This document shows, in pieces, positions 1-6,920 of a stretch of DNA of 9,220 nucleotides (positions within the stretch are counted from its first letter, which is position 1; each line of letters starts with the position of its first letter). The stretch lies in assembly GCA_947258635.1 (NCBI GenBank), contig CAMYJM010000068.1:1-9220 (forward strand), in the 5' to 3' direction. The position numbers and the translations under genes were made by a program. The notes under the pieces are model-generated. The model had not been told where the DNA came from, did not search any database, and saw nothing but the letters and a program-made list of their open reading frames with translations. Source of the stretch: an uncultured Acidimicrobiaceae bacterium. GTDB lineage: Bacteria > Actinomycetota > Acidimicrobiia > Spongiisociales > UBA5794.

Positions 1-1089
1 CCCAACCAGGAGCGGTATGAGGCGCTCGGCGTCGCTGAGCCCCCCGTGACGCCCGATCAACCGCTTGTCGCTGTGGCGATGGAGGACGATGTGCCCGTCG
101 TGGGCCACCAATACCCCGTCCGGGGCCCGCGCCTCGAACTGGGGGTGGCGGGGACCCGGGCCCCACCAGTCGGCAACGGCCGCCAGAGGCAACCAGCGGG
201 CCGGAAGCTCTCGGGCGAGGGCGGCACCGTCTCCTTTGACGAACGTCACTCGGCTGTCGCCGTAGAACGTGTAGTCCTGTTCCTTGGAGCCGTCGATCCT
301 GGTAGCGGCCGATTCGGGATAGTCGACATGCCCGTGATCGGCGGTCCCCACCAGCACGGCGTGGTCGGCGAGCCCCAGCTCGAGCCTGCTCCACACCTCG
401 GCGACGAAGTCGAGAGCATCGGCATACTCATCCGACTCCTGCCCATGAACGTGGGCGGCGACGTCGACGTGCGGGAGATACGCCAGGATCATGCGGTTCG
501 GCTGTGCCGCCAGCTGTACAGTCGCCGCGACCATCTCGTCCAGCGTGTAGGCGGGCTCGAACCGGCACCCGCGGAAGAGAACCTCCGACAAATTCGTGCC
601 TGCGTAGTTCCCGGGCTGCACTGTGATCGGTTCGAAACCGGCCGCGCTCAGCCTTTCCCAGAGATTGGGCGCGGGGAGGAAGCCGGCGTGGTCGAGTTCG
701 ACGCTCTCTCCCCACGGCCGGGCCCATTTGATCGTGTAGACGACACCGCCGGCTTCGGGCAAGTAGAGCTGGTAGCCCAACAGACCGTGGCGGCTGGCCG
801 GGAGGCCGGTGGCGATCGTTGCGAGGCTGACCGTGGTGGTCGTCGGGAAGGGTGCATCGAGGTCGGCCACACGGGCTGCCGCAAAGGGCGCCGCGTCGAC
901 GTGACCGAGCTGTCGCGATCCCAGCCCGTCGAGGAGGAGTAACACGTAGGTCGAGCCGTGGGGGACGAGCTGGGCGAGCCGGGAGTGCAGCACCGGCGAC
1001 CGGCTGGTCCCGGTGAGCCGGTATTCGAGCTCCGCCACGAGATTCACCAGCGACCCTCCGCCGTAGTCGGGAAGTTGGATGGGAGGCAT
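1..1089 (-). CDS. Alkaline phosphatase superfamily phosphodiesterase (type I phosphodiesterase/nucleotide pyrophosphatase family), 3' end cut by window edge
   Basis: The minus strand reads open for 363 codons from the ATG at 1089 down to base 1. The protein matches the metal-dependent phosphodiesterase/nucleotide pyrophosphatase fold, which uses two metal ions and a Thr or Ser nucleophile. Visible sites in order: DGLG at residue 54 (first metal Asp); FPTTTTVSLATIATG at 81-95, which aligns with the family pattern PTxTFPNHYTxxTG and makes T85 the likely nucleophile; HVDVAAHVHG with D209 and H213; TADHG with D251 and H252; and RHGG with H348 as the last metal ligand. All expected ligands are present, so only a short C-terminal tail is probably missing. 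There is an in-frame TAG at 1099-1101 just upstream, so the start is at 1089 or later. The ribosome binding site is weak. No signal peptide is seen, so it is probably cytoplasmic. Substrate is unknown: a nucleotide, a phospholipid head group or another phosphoester are all possible. Confidence 0.9.
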   Translation of the reverse strand, partial: MPPIQLPDYGGGSLVNLVAELEYRLTGTSRSPVLHSRLAQLVPHGSTYVLLLLDGLGSRQLGHVDAAPFAAARVADLDAPFPTTTTVSLATIATGLPASRHGLLGYQLYLPEAGGVVYTIKWARPWGESVELDHAGFLPAPNLWERLSAAGFEPITVQPGNYAGTNLSEVLFRGCRFEPAYTLDEMVAATVQLAAQPNRMILAYLPHVDVAAHVHGQESDEYADALDFVAEVWSRLELGLADHAVLVGTADHGHVDYPESAATRIDGSKEQDYTFYGDSRVTFVKGDGAALARELPARWLPLAAVADWWGPGPRHPQFEARAPDGVLVAHDGHIVLHRHSDKRLIGRHGGLSDAERLIPLLVG

Positions 1090-1140
1090 CGCCCCAAACT
1101 AGCCGGGCCGCGCCGGCCGATCTTGGCTCTGCGGACTCGA

Positions 1141-1160
1141 TTGCCGGTCGGAACCGGCAA
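1141..1160. repeat. Perfect inverted repeat, 8-bp arms and 4-base loop
   Basis: TTGCCGGT at 1141-1148 is the exact reverse complement of ACCGGCAA at 1153-1160, with CGGA between them. It lies in the 133-bp gap between two divergent genes, 63 bases before the TTG start of the beta-helix gene. It could be a repressor operator on DNA or the first hairpin of that gene's mRNA leader. No run of T follows on either strand, so it is not a standard terminator. Confidence 0.6.
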
Positions 1161-1222
1161 CTGCTTGCCAGGCCGAGCGAGTAACGTAGCAAGCACTTGA
1201 GGGCAGTTCCGAAGGGGGAACT
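1159..1222 (+). promoter_or_regulatory. Possible structured leader with alternative pairings around the ribosome binding site
   Basis: Three sets of complementary arms crowd the last 64 bases before the start codon. TGCTTGC at 1162-1168 can pair with GCAAGCA at 1189-1195. AACTGC at 1159-1164 can pair with GCAGTT at 1203-1208. AGTTCC at 1205-1210 can pair with GGAACT at 1217-1222. The last hairpin encloses the purine-rich ribosome binding site (GAAGGGG, 1211-1217) and ends one base before the TTG start. The second pairing shares bases with the third, so the two exclude each other and could switch access to the site. The pairings are read directly; the regulatory role is inference. I did not recognise any known riboswitch class. 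Confidence 0.35.
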
Positions 1223-3349
1223 TTGAGGCCAAACCGTTTGTACTCCGTGGTGCCGATCGCGGTACTGGCGCTCGTCGCCGGAATGATGATGGCCCCCGCC
1301 GGCAAAGGTGGCGGCAACGGCGGCGGCAAGGGCGGCGGCAAAGGCGGGCCGGTGCCGGCGGTCGAGTTCTTCGTCGATGCCGCCATAGGTGACGATTCCA
1401 ACGATGGATCACAGAGCGCTCCATTTGCGACCCTGGAGCGGGCCCAGGCCGCGACGCAGCTGGCAGTCGTCGGTCAGACGAGCGACGTGATCGTCAACCT
1501 CGAAGGAGGTGTGCACCGGCGGGCGACGACTTTCACCCTGACGGCGGCCGACTCGGGGACCAACGGCTTCAACGTCATCTATCGGTCGGCCCCGGGGGAA
1601 CGGGCCATCATCGAAGGTGGAGTCGAGCTCAGCGGGTGGCAACCGTCCGCTGGATTGCTCTATGAGGTGGACGTTCCCGCCACTGTCGACGACTTCCGGC
1701 AGTTCTACGCGGCGAGTGATCGACAGCCGCGGGCACGCTCGGCAACGGCTTCCGGTTCGGCTTCACAGTTCCTCAAGGGCCTTGTCGGTAGTGCGATGAG
1801 AGATGTCGCCATGGTCGTTCCCAACGATGTCGTCGGTGGCTTCGCCCATCCTGAGGACCTCGAGTTGCTCTATGTGGGGGTTCGAATCTCCGGCCACGGG
1901 ATCCTCAAGGCCAACGGCGACGAGCTGTTGCGGCCGTCGTGGCGCTCTCATCGGCTCCAGGTGGAGCAGGTGACACCGTTCGACGCCGCCAACATGCGCG
2001 TCGACATCACCGACAACGCCCTATGGCATGCGTCACAACGCGGCTATTTCGCCACGTTCATCGTGCCGGGAGATCCCTTCTATCTGGAGAACGCCCGGGA
2101 GCTTCTGGATGAAGCCGGCGAGTGGTTCTTCGACCCGCGGCTGCGCAAGCTGTATTGGTGGCCGCCGGCCGGGGTGGACCCGAACCAGGTCGAGACCTGG
2201 ATCCCCGCCGTCGAGACCCTCCTTGACGTCGACGGCACTCCGGGCGCCCCCGTCGAGAACGTGAAGATCCAGGACATCGTGTTCCGCCACTCGACCTACC
2301 TGGCGCCGTCCGAACACGGCTATGTGTCCGGCCAGAGCGCATCGTGGTTCGTCGGGTGGGAGTTCGACGACTGGATGCAGGATGCTGGCGCGGCGCACCC
2401 TTATTTGTCGTCGATCAACCAGCAAGGGCTCGCGGGCGCCGCGGTCGAAATGGATTCGTCGCACAGGGTCGAGTTCACCGGCAACGTTCTGACCGAGTTG
2501 GGGGCGGACGGCGTTCTGCTGCACAACGACGTGGCCGATGTCACCTTCTCGGGCAACGTCTTCGACGACATCTCGGGCAGCGGTCTCGTCGCCGGGCATC
2601 CCGAACACGTGTATCTCGACCAGCCGATGGAGCGCCTCGTGGCACGAGTTACCTTCAACAACAACCTGGTCACTCGCGTCGGCCGCGAGTACTTCACCGG
2701 CGTTGGTGTCAGGGTCTACAAGTCGGCCGACTTCGTCATCGCCAACAACGATTTCATCGACAGCCCCTACTCCGCCGTCTCGCTGGGCTGGGGCCACAAC
2801 AACTTCCCCGACTCAACCGTGCACCGACGCAATCAGATAGTCGAGAACCACTTCGACAACGTCATGAACACGCTCTACGACGGCTCGGCCATCTACCTCC
2901 TCGGCCCCGCGGCAGATGTGGGGTCGCCCGCATCGGAAGGCACGGTGGTTCAGGGCAACCACGTCGACTACTCGACCGCGGCGATCCCCGCCAAACTGCC
3001 CGGGGACACGGTCGATCCGTCTTTTGCGAAACGCCCCGGCATGCAACTCGACGAAGGTACGCGCAACGTCGTCATCAACAAGAATGTCGTGGTCGATCCG
3101 GCCACGGTGTGGTTCCAATTGACCGCCTGGTACTCGAGCTCCGGCACCCCCGGCGATATCGAGAACTTGGGCCTTTCGGGGGAGAACAACTGGTCGACCG
3201 TCGCCGCCTCTGTTCCGAGTGACCTGGCGCGGATCAACCTGGCGGATGTGAAGCTCTTCGACCCTGATCGGCGGCTCCCCAAACCGCTCGAGAAGCTCAT
3301 CAACGCGGCCGGTGTCGAATCGCCGGGTGCCTTGCCATCGGTTCCCTGA
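1223..3349 (+). CDS. Secreted right-handed parallel beta-helix protein, probable carbohydrate-active enzyme
   Basis: This 708-residue protein starts at a TTG preceded by a GAAGGGGG ribosome binding site. Residues 1-26 look like a Sec signal peptide: basic RPNR, a hydrophobic stretch, then APA as cleavage site. A Gly/Lys linker follows (27-42). The mature part opens with FFVDAAIGDDSNDGSQSAPF (49-68) and then TLERAQ, the typical first turn of pectate-lyase-like beta-helix enzymes. A central part contains LENARELLDEAGEWFF (288-303) and LYWWPP (310-315), a pattern I associate with large beta-helix glycosidases such as family GH141. From about residue 343 to 600 come Asn-rich coils (FTGNVL, FSGNVF, FNNNLV, IANNDF, VQGNHV), and DGSAIY at 553-558 may lie near an active site. 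It is probably exported and may act on an extracellular polysaccharide. The fold is well supported; the enzyme family and substrate are inference. The gene stands alone, with no sugar transporter nearby. Confidence 0.85.
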   Translation: MRPNRLYSVVPIAVLALVAGMMMAPAGKGGGNGGGKGGGKGGPVPAVEFFVDAAIGDDSNDGSQSAPFATLERAQAATQLAVVGQTSDVIVNLEGGVHRRATTFTLTAADSGTNGFNVIYRSAPGERAIIEGGVELSGWQPSAGLLYEVDVPATVDDFRQFYAASDRQPRARSATASGSASQFLKGLVGSAMRDVAMVVPNDVVGGFAHPEDLELLYVGVRISGHGILKANGDELLRPSWRSHRLQVEQVTPFDAANMRVDITDNALWHASQRGYFATFIVPGDPFYLENARELLDEAGEWFFDPRLRKLYWWPPAGVDPNQVETWIPAVETLLDVDGTPGAPVENVKIQDIVFRHSTYLAPSEHGYVSGQSASWFVGWEFDDWMQDAGAAHPYLSSINQQGLAGAAVEMDSSHRVEFTGNVLTELGADGVLLHNDVADVTFSGNVFDDISGSGLVAGHPEHVYLDQPMERLVARVTFNNNLVTRVGREYFTGVGVRVYKSADFVIANNDFIDSPYSAVSLGWGHNNFPDSTVHRRNQIVENHFDNVMNTLYDGSAIYLLGPAADVGSPASEGTVVQGNHVDYSTAAIPAKLPGDTVDPSFAKRPGMQLDEGTRNVVINKNVVVDPATVWFQLTAWYSSSGTPGDIENLGLSGENNWSTVAASVPSDLARINLADVKLFDPDRRLPKPLEKLINAAGVESPGALPSVP
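1301..1348 (+). repeat. Four tandem 12-bp units encoding G-K/N-G-G
   Basis: Four in-frame 12-base units of the form GGC AAR/AAC GGY GGC/GGG encode GKGG, GNGG, GKGG and GKGG directly after the predicted signal-peptide cleavage site. The result is a flexible, positively charged linker at the N-terminus of the mature beta-helix protein. The units differ mainly at wobble positions, apart from one Lys-to-Asn change. A repeat this regular could change copy number by replication slippage. Confidence 0.85.
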
Positions 3350-3373
3350 TGGAGGAGAACAGACGATTGGCTG

Positions 3374-3556
3374 GTGCGGCAAGCCTCCGGCCCACCATCG
3401 GGCACGTTCCTCCTGACTGCGATCATCCTGCCATTGGTGCCGTGGCTGCTGATCCCACTGGGGATCGGGCTCAGCCGGCTGGCGAGCGGCTCATCGATGT
3501 TGAGCCCGCCAGCCCCGAAGCGTTGCAGCAATCTCGGCTCGCGCTCTCGCTACTAG
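3374..3556 (+). CDS. Doubtful small membrane ORF in the convergent gap
   Basis: A GTG at 3374 would open a 60-residue product with one strongly hydrophobic segment, FLLTAIILPLVPWLLIPLG, encoded at about 3407-3463, where no other gene lies. The reading frame is the same as that of the beta-helix gene, whose TGA stop is at 3347-3349; no other in-frame stop lies between. The only good Shine-Dalgarno-like sequence (GGAGGAGAAC, 3351-3360) is too far from the GTG to serve it. The last third overlaps the antisense end of the acyltransferase gene. It may be a small membrane protein, a readthrough extension, or chance in GC-rich DNA. Chance is the most likely. Confidence 0.15.
   Translation: MRQASGPPSGTFLLTAIILPLVPWLLIPLGIGLSRLASGSSMLSPPAPKRCSNLGSRSRY
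3449..3507. terminator. Weak hairpins between convergent genes
   Basis: GATCCC (3451-3456) pairs with GGGATC (3461-3466) across a 4-base loop. An alternative, larger structure pairs GGGCTCA (3467-3473) with TGAGCCC (3501-3507), with an inner stem AGCCG (3473-3477)/CGGCT (3487-3491). The second structure spans the stop codon of the acyltransferase gene. Two genes converge here, so a bidirectional transcription end would be expected, and GC-rich hairpins without a T tract are common at actinobacterial gene ends. Support is limited to the pairing and the position. Confidence 0.25.
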
Positions 3557-4243
3557 CGCTGCCGGGTCTTCGCCTGCTTCCCGTTCGATCGGGTCGCCGA
3601 AGCTGACCCGGATCTCCGTGCCGAAGGGCACGGGGAACATCTTGTTGGCCAGCAGCTTCCACGAACCATCGATAGTCGTGGGGACTATCGCCATTTCGGG
3701 GGCGGCCTTCGCCAGCGTGATCGTCCCGCTCGGCCGGAATTCACCGAGCGCGCCATCACGCGAGCGGGTTCCCTCCGGGAAGATGACGACGGCTGTGTTC
3801 CGCTCCTGACATTGCCTGCCCAGATCCTTGATGGCGCGCAACGCCTGCCGGGGATCATCTCGGTCGATCAGCGCATTACCGCCGTGGGTGAGGTTGAACG
3901 AGACGGCGGGCAGCCATTTGCCGAGCTCCCGCTTTGCGACGTACTTCGGGTAGTTGGTCATGAGCAATCCGCCGAAGATGGGCACATCGAACAGGCTCTG
4001 ATGGTTGGAGACGAGGATGTACCCGGTATGTCCCTTGATCTGCGGGGAGCGCTCGACGGTGAGCCGGGTGCCGGTGATGCGTAACAGCCACAGCAGTATG
4101 CGCTGCATCACCCCCATGGTCACTTCCATCGGGCGGAGCCCGAAGAGCCGAGCGACCCGGGCAATGAGCTCGAAGACGGCGAGCGTCAGCCCGAAGCCGA
4201 TCAGGAAGGGGATCGTGAGGATCCAATCGATGAGTCGCTTCAT
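3491..4243 (-). CDS. plsC: 1-acyl-sn-glycerol-3-phosphate acyltransferase (PlsC family)
   Basis: This 250-residue membrane protein should transfer an acyl chain to lysophosphatidic acid, giving phosphatidic acid for phospholipid synthesis. The PlsC motifs are all visible: NHQSLFD at 80-86 (the H81/D86 catalytic pair), GGNALIDRDD at 121-130 (motif II with R128), FPEGTRS at 155-161 (motif III, substrate phosphate binding) and AIVPTT at 185-190 (motif IV). A hydrophobic N-terminal stretch (about 5-34) would anchor it to the membrane. The chosen ATG at 4243 is 26 bases after the stop of the ABC ATPase gene. No earlier start codon gives a sensible protein, although no clear ribosome binding site precedes it, which suggests translation coupled to the upstream gene. 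Length and motifs are normal for the family. It is the last gene of the minus-strand unit. Confidence 0.92.
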   Translation of the reverse strand: MKRLIDWILTIPFLIGFGLTLAVFELIARVARLFGLRPMEVTMGVMQRILLWLLRITGTRLTVERSPQIKGHTGYILVSNHQSLFDVPIFGGLLMTNYPKYVAKRELGKWLPAVSFNLTHGGNALIDRDDPRQALRAIKDLGRQCQERNTAVVIFPEGTRSRDGALGEFRPSGTITLAKAAPEMAIVPTTIDGSWKLLANKMFPVPFGTEIRVSFGDPIEREAGEDPAALVARARAEIAATLRGWRAQHR

Positions 4244-4269
4244 GACAATGAGAGAGTAGGCGAACGTTG

Positions 4270-5310
4270 CTAGAGCGGACCTTCGGGAAACAGCACCAGT
4301 TCGTCGATGCCGACGTCGACGCGGTCGCCGACTCCGAGGCCGGGGACGTGGCCGACCCGCGACCGGAACCGGGTGCCGTCCAAGTCGAGGACGAGGAGCT
4401 GGTCGTGGCCGAAGAACTCCTGCTCGACAACGATGGCCGCGCCGTCGAGAGCGGGCGAGGGGTGCACCCATTCGGGCCGCACCATCACCAGCACCTCGCC
4501 TCGCAGTGGTGACGCGTGCGGGAACGTCCCCAGGGCCGTCTCGACCGAGCCCATCACCGCGGTCCCGAGAAAGACATCGCTCTCGCCGACGAAGCTCGCC
4601 ACCCAGGGCGACACCGGGTTGCGGTACAGCTCTACCGCCGACGCCACCTGGAGCACCTCGCCGCCGCGCATGACGGCGACGACATCGGCCATCGCGAACG
4701 CATCTTCCTGGTCATGCGTGACGAAGATCGTCGTGGTGCCGGCGCTCTTGAGGATGGCGCGGACCTCGCGGCGCATGCGGTCGCGCAGCGAGGCGTCGAG
4801 GTTGGAGAACGGCTCGTCGAGAAGCACGGCGGTGGGTCCCGGGGCGAGGGCACGGGCCAGCGCCACTCTTTGCTGCTCGCCGCCGGACAGCTCGTGGGGC
4901 ATTCGGCCGCTGTACCGCTCCAGTCCGACGAGAGACAAAGCGCGCCCCACACTCGCATCATCGGCGCCATAGCCGACGTTTTCGGCGACGGTCATGTGCG
5001 GGAAGAGCGCATAGTCCTGGAACACCATGCCGACGCGCCGCTTCTCCGGAGGCACGAACGTGTTCGGCCCGGCAACCAGGTCGGTGCCGATAGCGACGGA
5101 CCCCGAGTCGGGCCGCTCGAAGCCGGCGATCACCCGCAGGGCCGTCGTCTTCCCACAGCCCGAGGGGCCGAGCAGGCTGATCACCATGGCGCCGGACGCT
5201 TCGAGTTCGAAATCGCGTAGCGCCATTGCCGAGCCGAAGCTCTTGTTGACCTGGTGGCAGTGGATGCCCCGCGCCCGGGCTCCTTCTGCCGGAAGCGTCG
5301 AGCCCGTCAT
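4270..5310 (-). CDS. fbpC: ABC transporter ATP-binding protein, Fe(III)-type (FbpC/AfuC-like)
   Basis: This 346-residue cytoplasmic ATPase powers the importer encoded by the two genes before it. Motifs in order: Walker A GPSGCGKTT at 48-56, Q-loop Q98 in MVFQDYALFPH, signature LSGGEQQR at 141-148, Walker B AVLLDEP at 161-167 with catalytic E166, D-loop SNLD, and the switch His H199 in THDQ. About 120 residues follow the nucleotide-binding domain and contain VRPEW, as in the TOBE-type regulatory domains of the FbpC/PotA/MalK group. The ATG at 5310 was chosen because it overlaps the permease stop as ATGA; a longer in-frame version would run back into the permease gene. The substrate is inferred from the neighbouring FbpA-like binding protein; by itself this ATPase could also belong to a thiamine, polyamine or phosphonate system. 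Confidence 0.93.
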   Translation of the reverse strand: MTGSTLPAEGARARGIHCHQVNKSFGSAMALRDFELEASGAMVISLLGPSGCGKTTALRVIAGFERPDSGSVAIGTDLVAGPNTFVPPEKRRVGMVFQDYALFPHMTVAENVGYGADDASVGRALSLVGLERYSGRMPHELSGGEQQRVALARALAPGPTAVLLDEPFSNLDASLRDRMRREVRAILKSAGTTTIFVTHDQEDAFAMADVVAVMRGGEVLQVASAVELYRNPVSPWVASFVGESDVFLGTAVMGSVETALGTFPHASPLRGEVLVMVRPEWVHPSPALDGAAIVVEQEFFGHDQLLVLDLDGTRFRSRVGHVPGLGVGDRVDVGIDELVLFPEGPL

Positions 5311-6920
5311 GTTCGCTGCCGGGGCCGGATGATCAGGTAGTACATGGGCACAGCCGACACAATAAGCAGCAGGAGGGCCGGCGCCGCAGCGCGCGCATAG
5401 AACAACTCGTTGGCCGTCGACCACACCCGCACCGCCAGGGTGTCGAATCCGGTTGGTCGCAGCAGCAGCGTCGCCGGCAGCTCCTTCATCGTGGTGAGGA
5501 ACACGAGAGCCCCGCCGGCCATCAGCCCGCGCAGGATGAGCGGCAGGGTGACACGCCGAAAGACCTGGAGCCGGTTGTCGCCGAGGCCGCGGGCGGCTTC
5601 CTCGAGGTTGGGGTTGATCTGTGTCAGCGCCGCTTCGGTCGCACCCGATGCCTGTGCCAGAAACAATGTTGCGTACACGAATGCCAGCAGTACGAACGAC
5701 TGGTAGAGCCCACCCAGCCAGCGCGAGGCGAAGAAGACGACGGCGAGAGCAACCGCAATATGGGGTAATGAGAAGATGGCATACACGGTGGCCCGCAGGG
5801 CCCGGCTGACCCGCCCCTCGTGGCGAACCGCCAGCACCGCTACCGGTACCGCGGCGATCATTGCGAGCACGCCGGCGGCGACCGAGCCGGATAGCGAACC
5901 GACGACGGCCCCCCAGCGCATGTCGATCACGCCTCCGGTGAGTAGTCCGCGCGCCAGCCAGGCGACCAAGACGAGTACCGGCAGCACCACCCCTAGGCCG
6001 ACCGTGGTCGACAGGAAGCCGTAGGCGGCCGTCCGCTGTCGCGGTGTCAGTTCGAGCCGGGCGGGAGGGCGCGGCGCCTGTGCCGCGAAGTAGACGGACC
6101 TACCTCGGGACCGGCTCTCGCCCCAGAGGATCGTGACCGCAATCAGCATCAAGACGAGGGACAGCACGGCGGCCGGGGTTCGGTCGAGCCGTCCTTGGTA
6201 TTGGGCGTAGATCACCCGGGTGAACACATCGACTCGCATCAGCGAGACCGCCCCGAAGTCGGACAGGGTGTACAGCGCCACGAGAAGCGACGAAGCGGCT
6301 ATGGAGGGCCGCAGTTGGGGCAGGGTGATCCGGCGGAAGGCCTCAGCGGCGGTGGAGCCAAGCCCGCGGGCGGCTTCCTCGAGTGAGGGGTCGATGCGGA
6401 CGATGGTTGCGCGGACCACCAGGTACACGTATGGGTACGTAGCGAGTGTCAGGACTGCCGCCGCTCCCCAGAACCCGCTGATGCTCGGCAGGCGAATGCC
6501 GATCGTATCGGCAAAGAGCCCGCGGGGACCGGCGAATGAGATGAAGGCAAGCGCCAGAACGTAGCTCGGGATGACCAGCGGCAGGGCCAGCAATGTCGAC
6601 CACAGCCGGGAGTAACGCACGTCGGTGCGAGTCGTGACCCAGGCGGCGGCGACACCGAGAGTCGTGGCGGCCGTCGTGACCACCAAGGCGAAGAAGATGG
6701 AACGGGCGAGGAGTTGCGCGGTGCGCGCCGAGGCGAGAGTGTCCCAGGCGGCATTCGAGGCGCCGCCAACCCGGGCGACGAGGGCCACCACCGGGACGAG
6801 GGCCGGCATGACGACGACGACGCCGGCGATCCACAGCCATGTGGGGGCGGCTTTGTCATCCCGGCGGCTCCCGGTCCCCCGCGCCGGAGGACCGAGCCGA
6901 TCGGCCGTCGGGGCGGTCAC
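5307..6920 (-). CDS. fbpB: ABC transporter permease, fused two-domain Fe(III) type (FbpB-like)
   Basis: This 537-residue inner-membrane permease is a head-to-tail fusion of two binding-protein-dependent transport domains, with about 12 hydrophobic segments beginning near residue 28. Each half carries its own ATPase-coupling EAA loop, and the two are nearly the same: EEAARGLG with FRRITLP at 181-201, and EEAARGLG with FRRVTLP at 440-460. This duplicated layout is typical of FbpB/AfuB and ThiP permeases, where one chain forms the whole channel. The start is GTG at 6920, giving a GTGA overlap with the stop of the binding-protein gene; the end overlaps the ATPase start as ATGA. Strict overlap on both sides points to one transcript with coupled translation. 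The link between the halves lies around residues 265-300 and is polar and rich in Arg and Pro. Confidence 0.93.
   Translation of the reverse strand: MTAPTADRLGPPARGTGSRRDDKAAPTWLWIAGVVVVMPALVPVVALVARVGGASNAAWDTLASARTAQLLARSIFFALVVTTAATTLGVAAAWVTTRTDVRYSRLWSTLLALPLVIPSYVLALAFISFAGPRGLFADTIGIRLPSISGFWGAAAVLTLATYPYVYLVVRATIVRIDPSLEEAARGLGSTAAEAFRRITLPQLRPSIAASSLLVALYTLSDFGAVSLMRVDVFTRVIYAQYQGRLDRTPAAVLSLVLMLIAVTILWGESRSRGRSVYFAAQAPRPPARLELTPRQRTAAYGFLSTTVGLGVVLPVLVLVAWLARGLLTGGVIDMRWGAVVGSLSGSVAAGVLAMIAAVPVAVLAVRHEGRVSRALRATVYAIFSLPHIAVALAVVFFASRWLGGLYQSFVLLAFVYATLFLAQASGATEAALTQINPNLEEAARGLGDNRLQVFRRVTLPLILRGLMAGGALVFLTTMKELPATLLLRPTGFDTLAVRVWSTANELFYARAAAPALLLLIVSAVPMYYLIIRPRQRT

Noticed and set aside
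46..942. Plus-strand open frame of 298 codons
   Set aside because: It lies antisense to the phosphodiesterase, whose metal ligands are all in place on the minus strand. Its own translation shows no recognisable domain.
428..1192. Minus-strand open frame of 254 codons in another frame
   Set aside because: Arg/Pro/Ala-rich translation typical of an out-of-frame shadow in GC-rich DNA; the true frame is the phosphodiesterase.
1153..1204. Superficial likeness to a cyclic-di-GMP (GEMM) riboswitch core
   Set aside because: Some short pieces resemble it, but the conserved core order and the tetraloop receptor arrangement are not present by eye.
2033..3222. Long overlapping frames on both strands inside the beta-helix gene (minus 2033-2797, plus 2344-3222)
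   Set aside because: Low-information Arg-rich or His-rich translations with no domain; the beta-helix frame explains the region.
3349..3606. 85-codon plus-strand frame whose ATG overlaps the beta-helix stop (TGATG)
   Set aside because: The junction looks like translational coupling, but the product has no domain or membrane segment and over 100 bases overlap the acyltransferase gene antisense.
4516..5220. Plus-strand frame of 234 codons across the ATPase gene
   Set aside because: Antisense shadow; all ABC ATPase motifs are on the minus strand.
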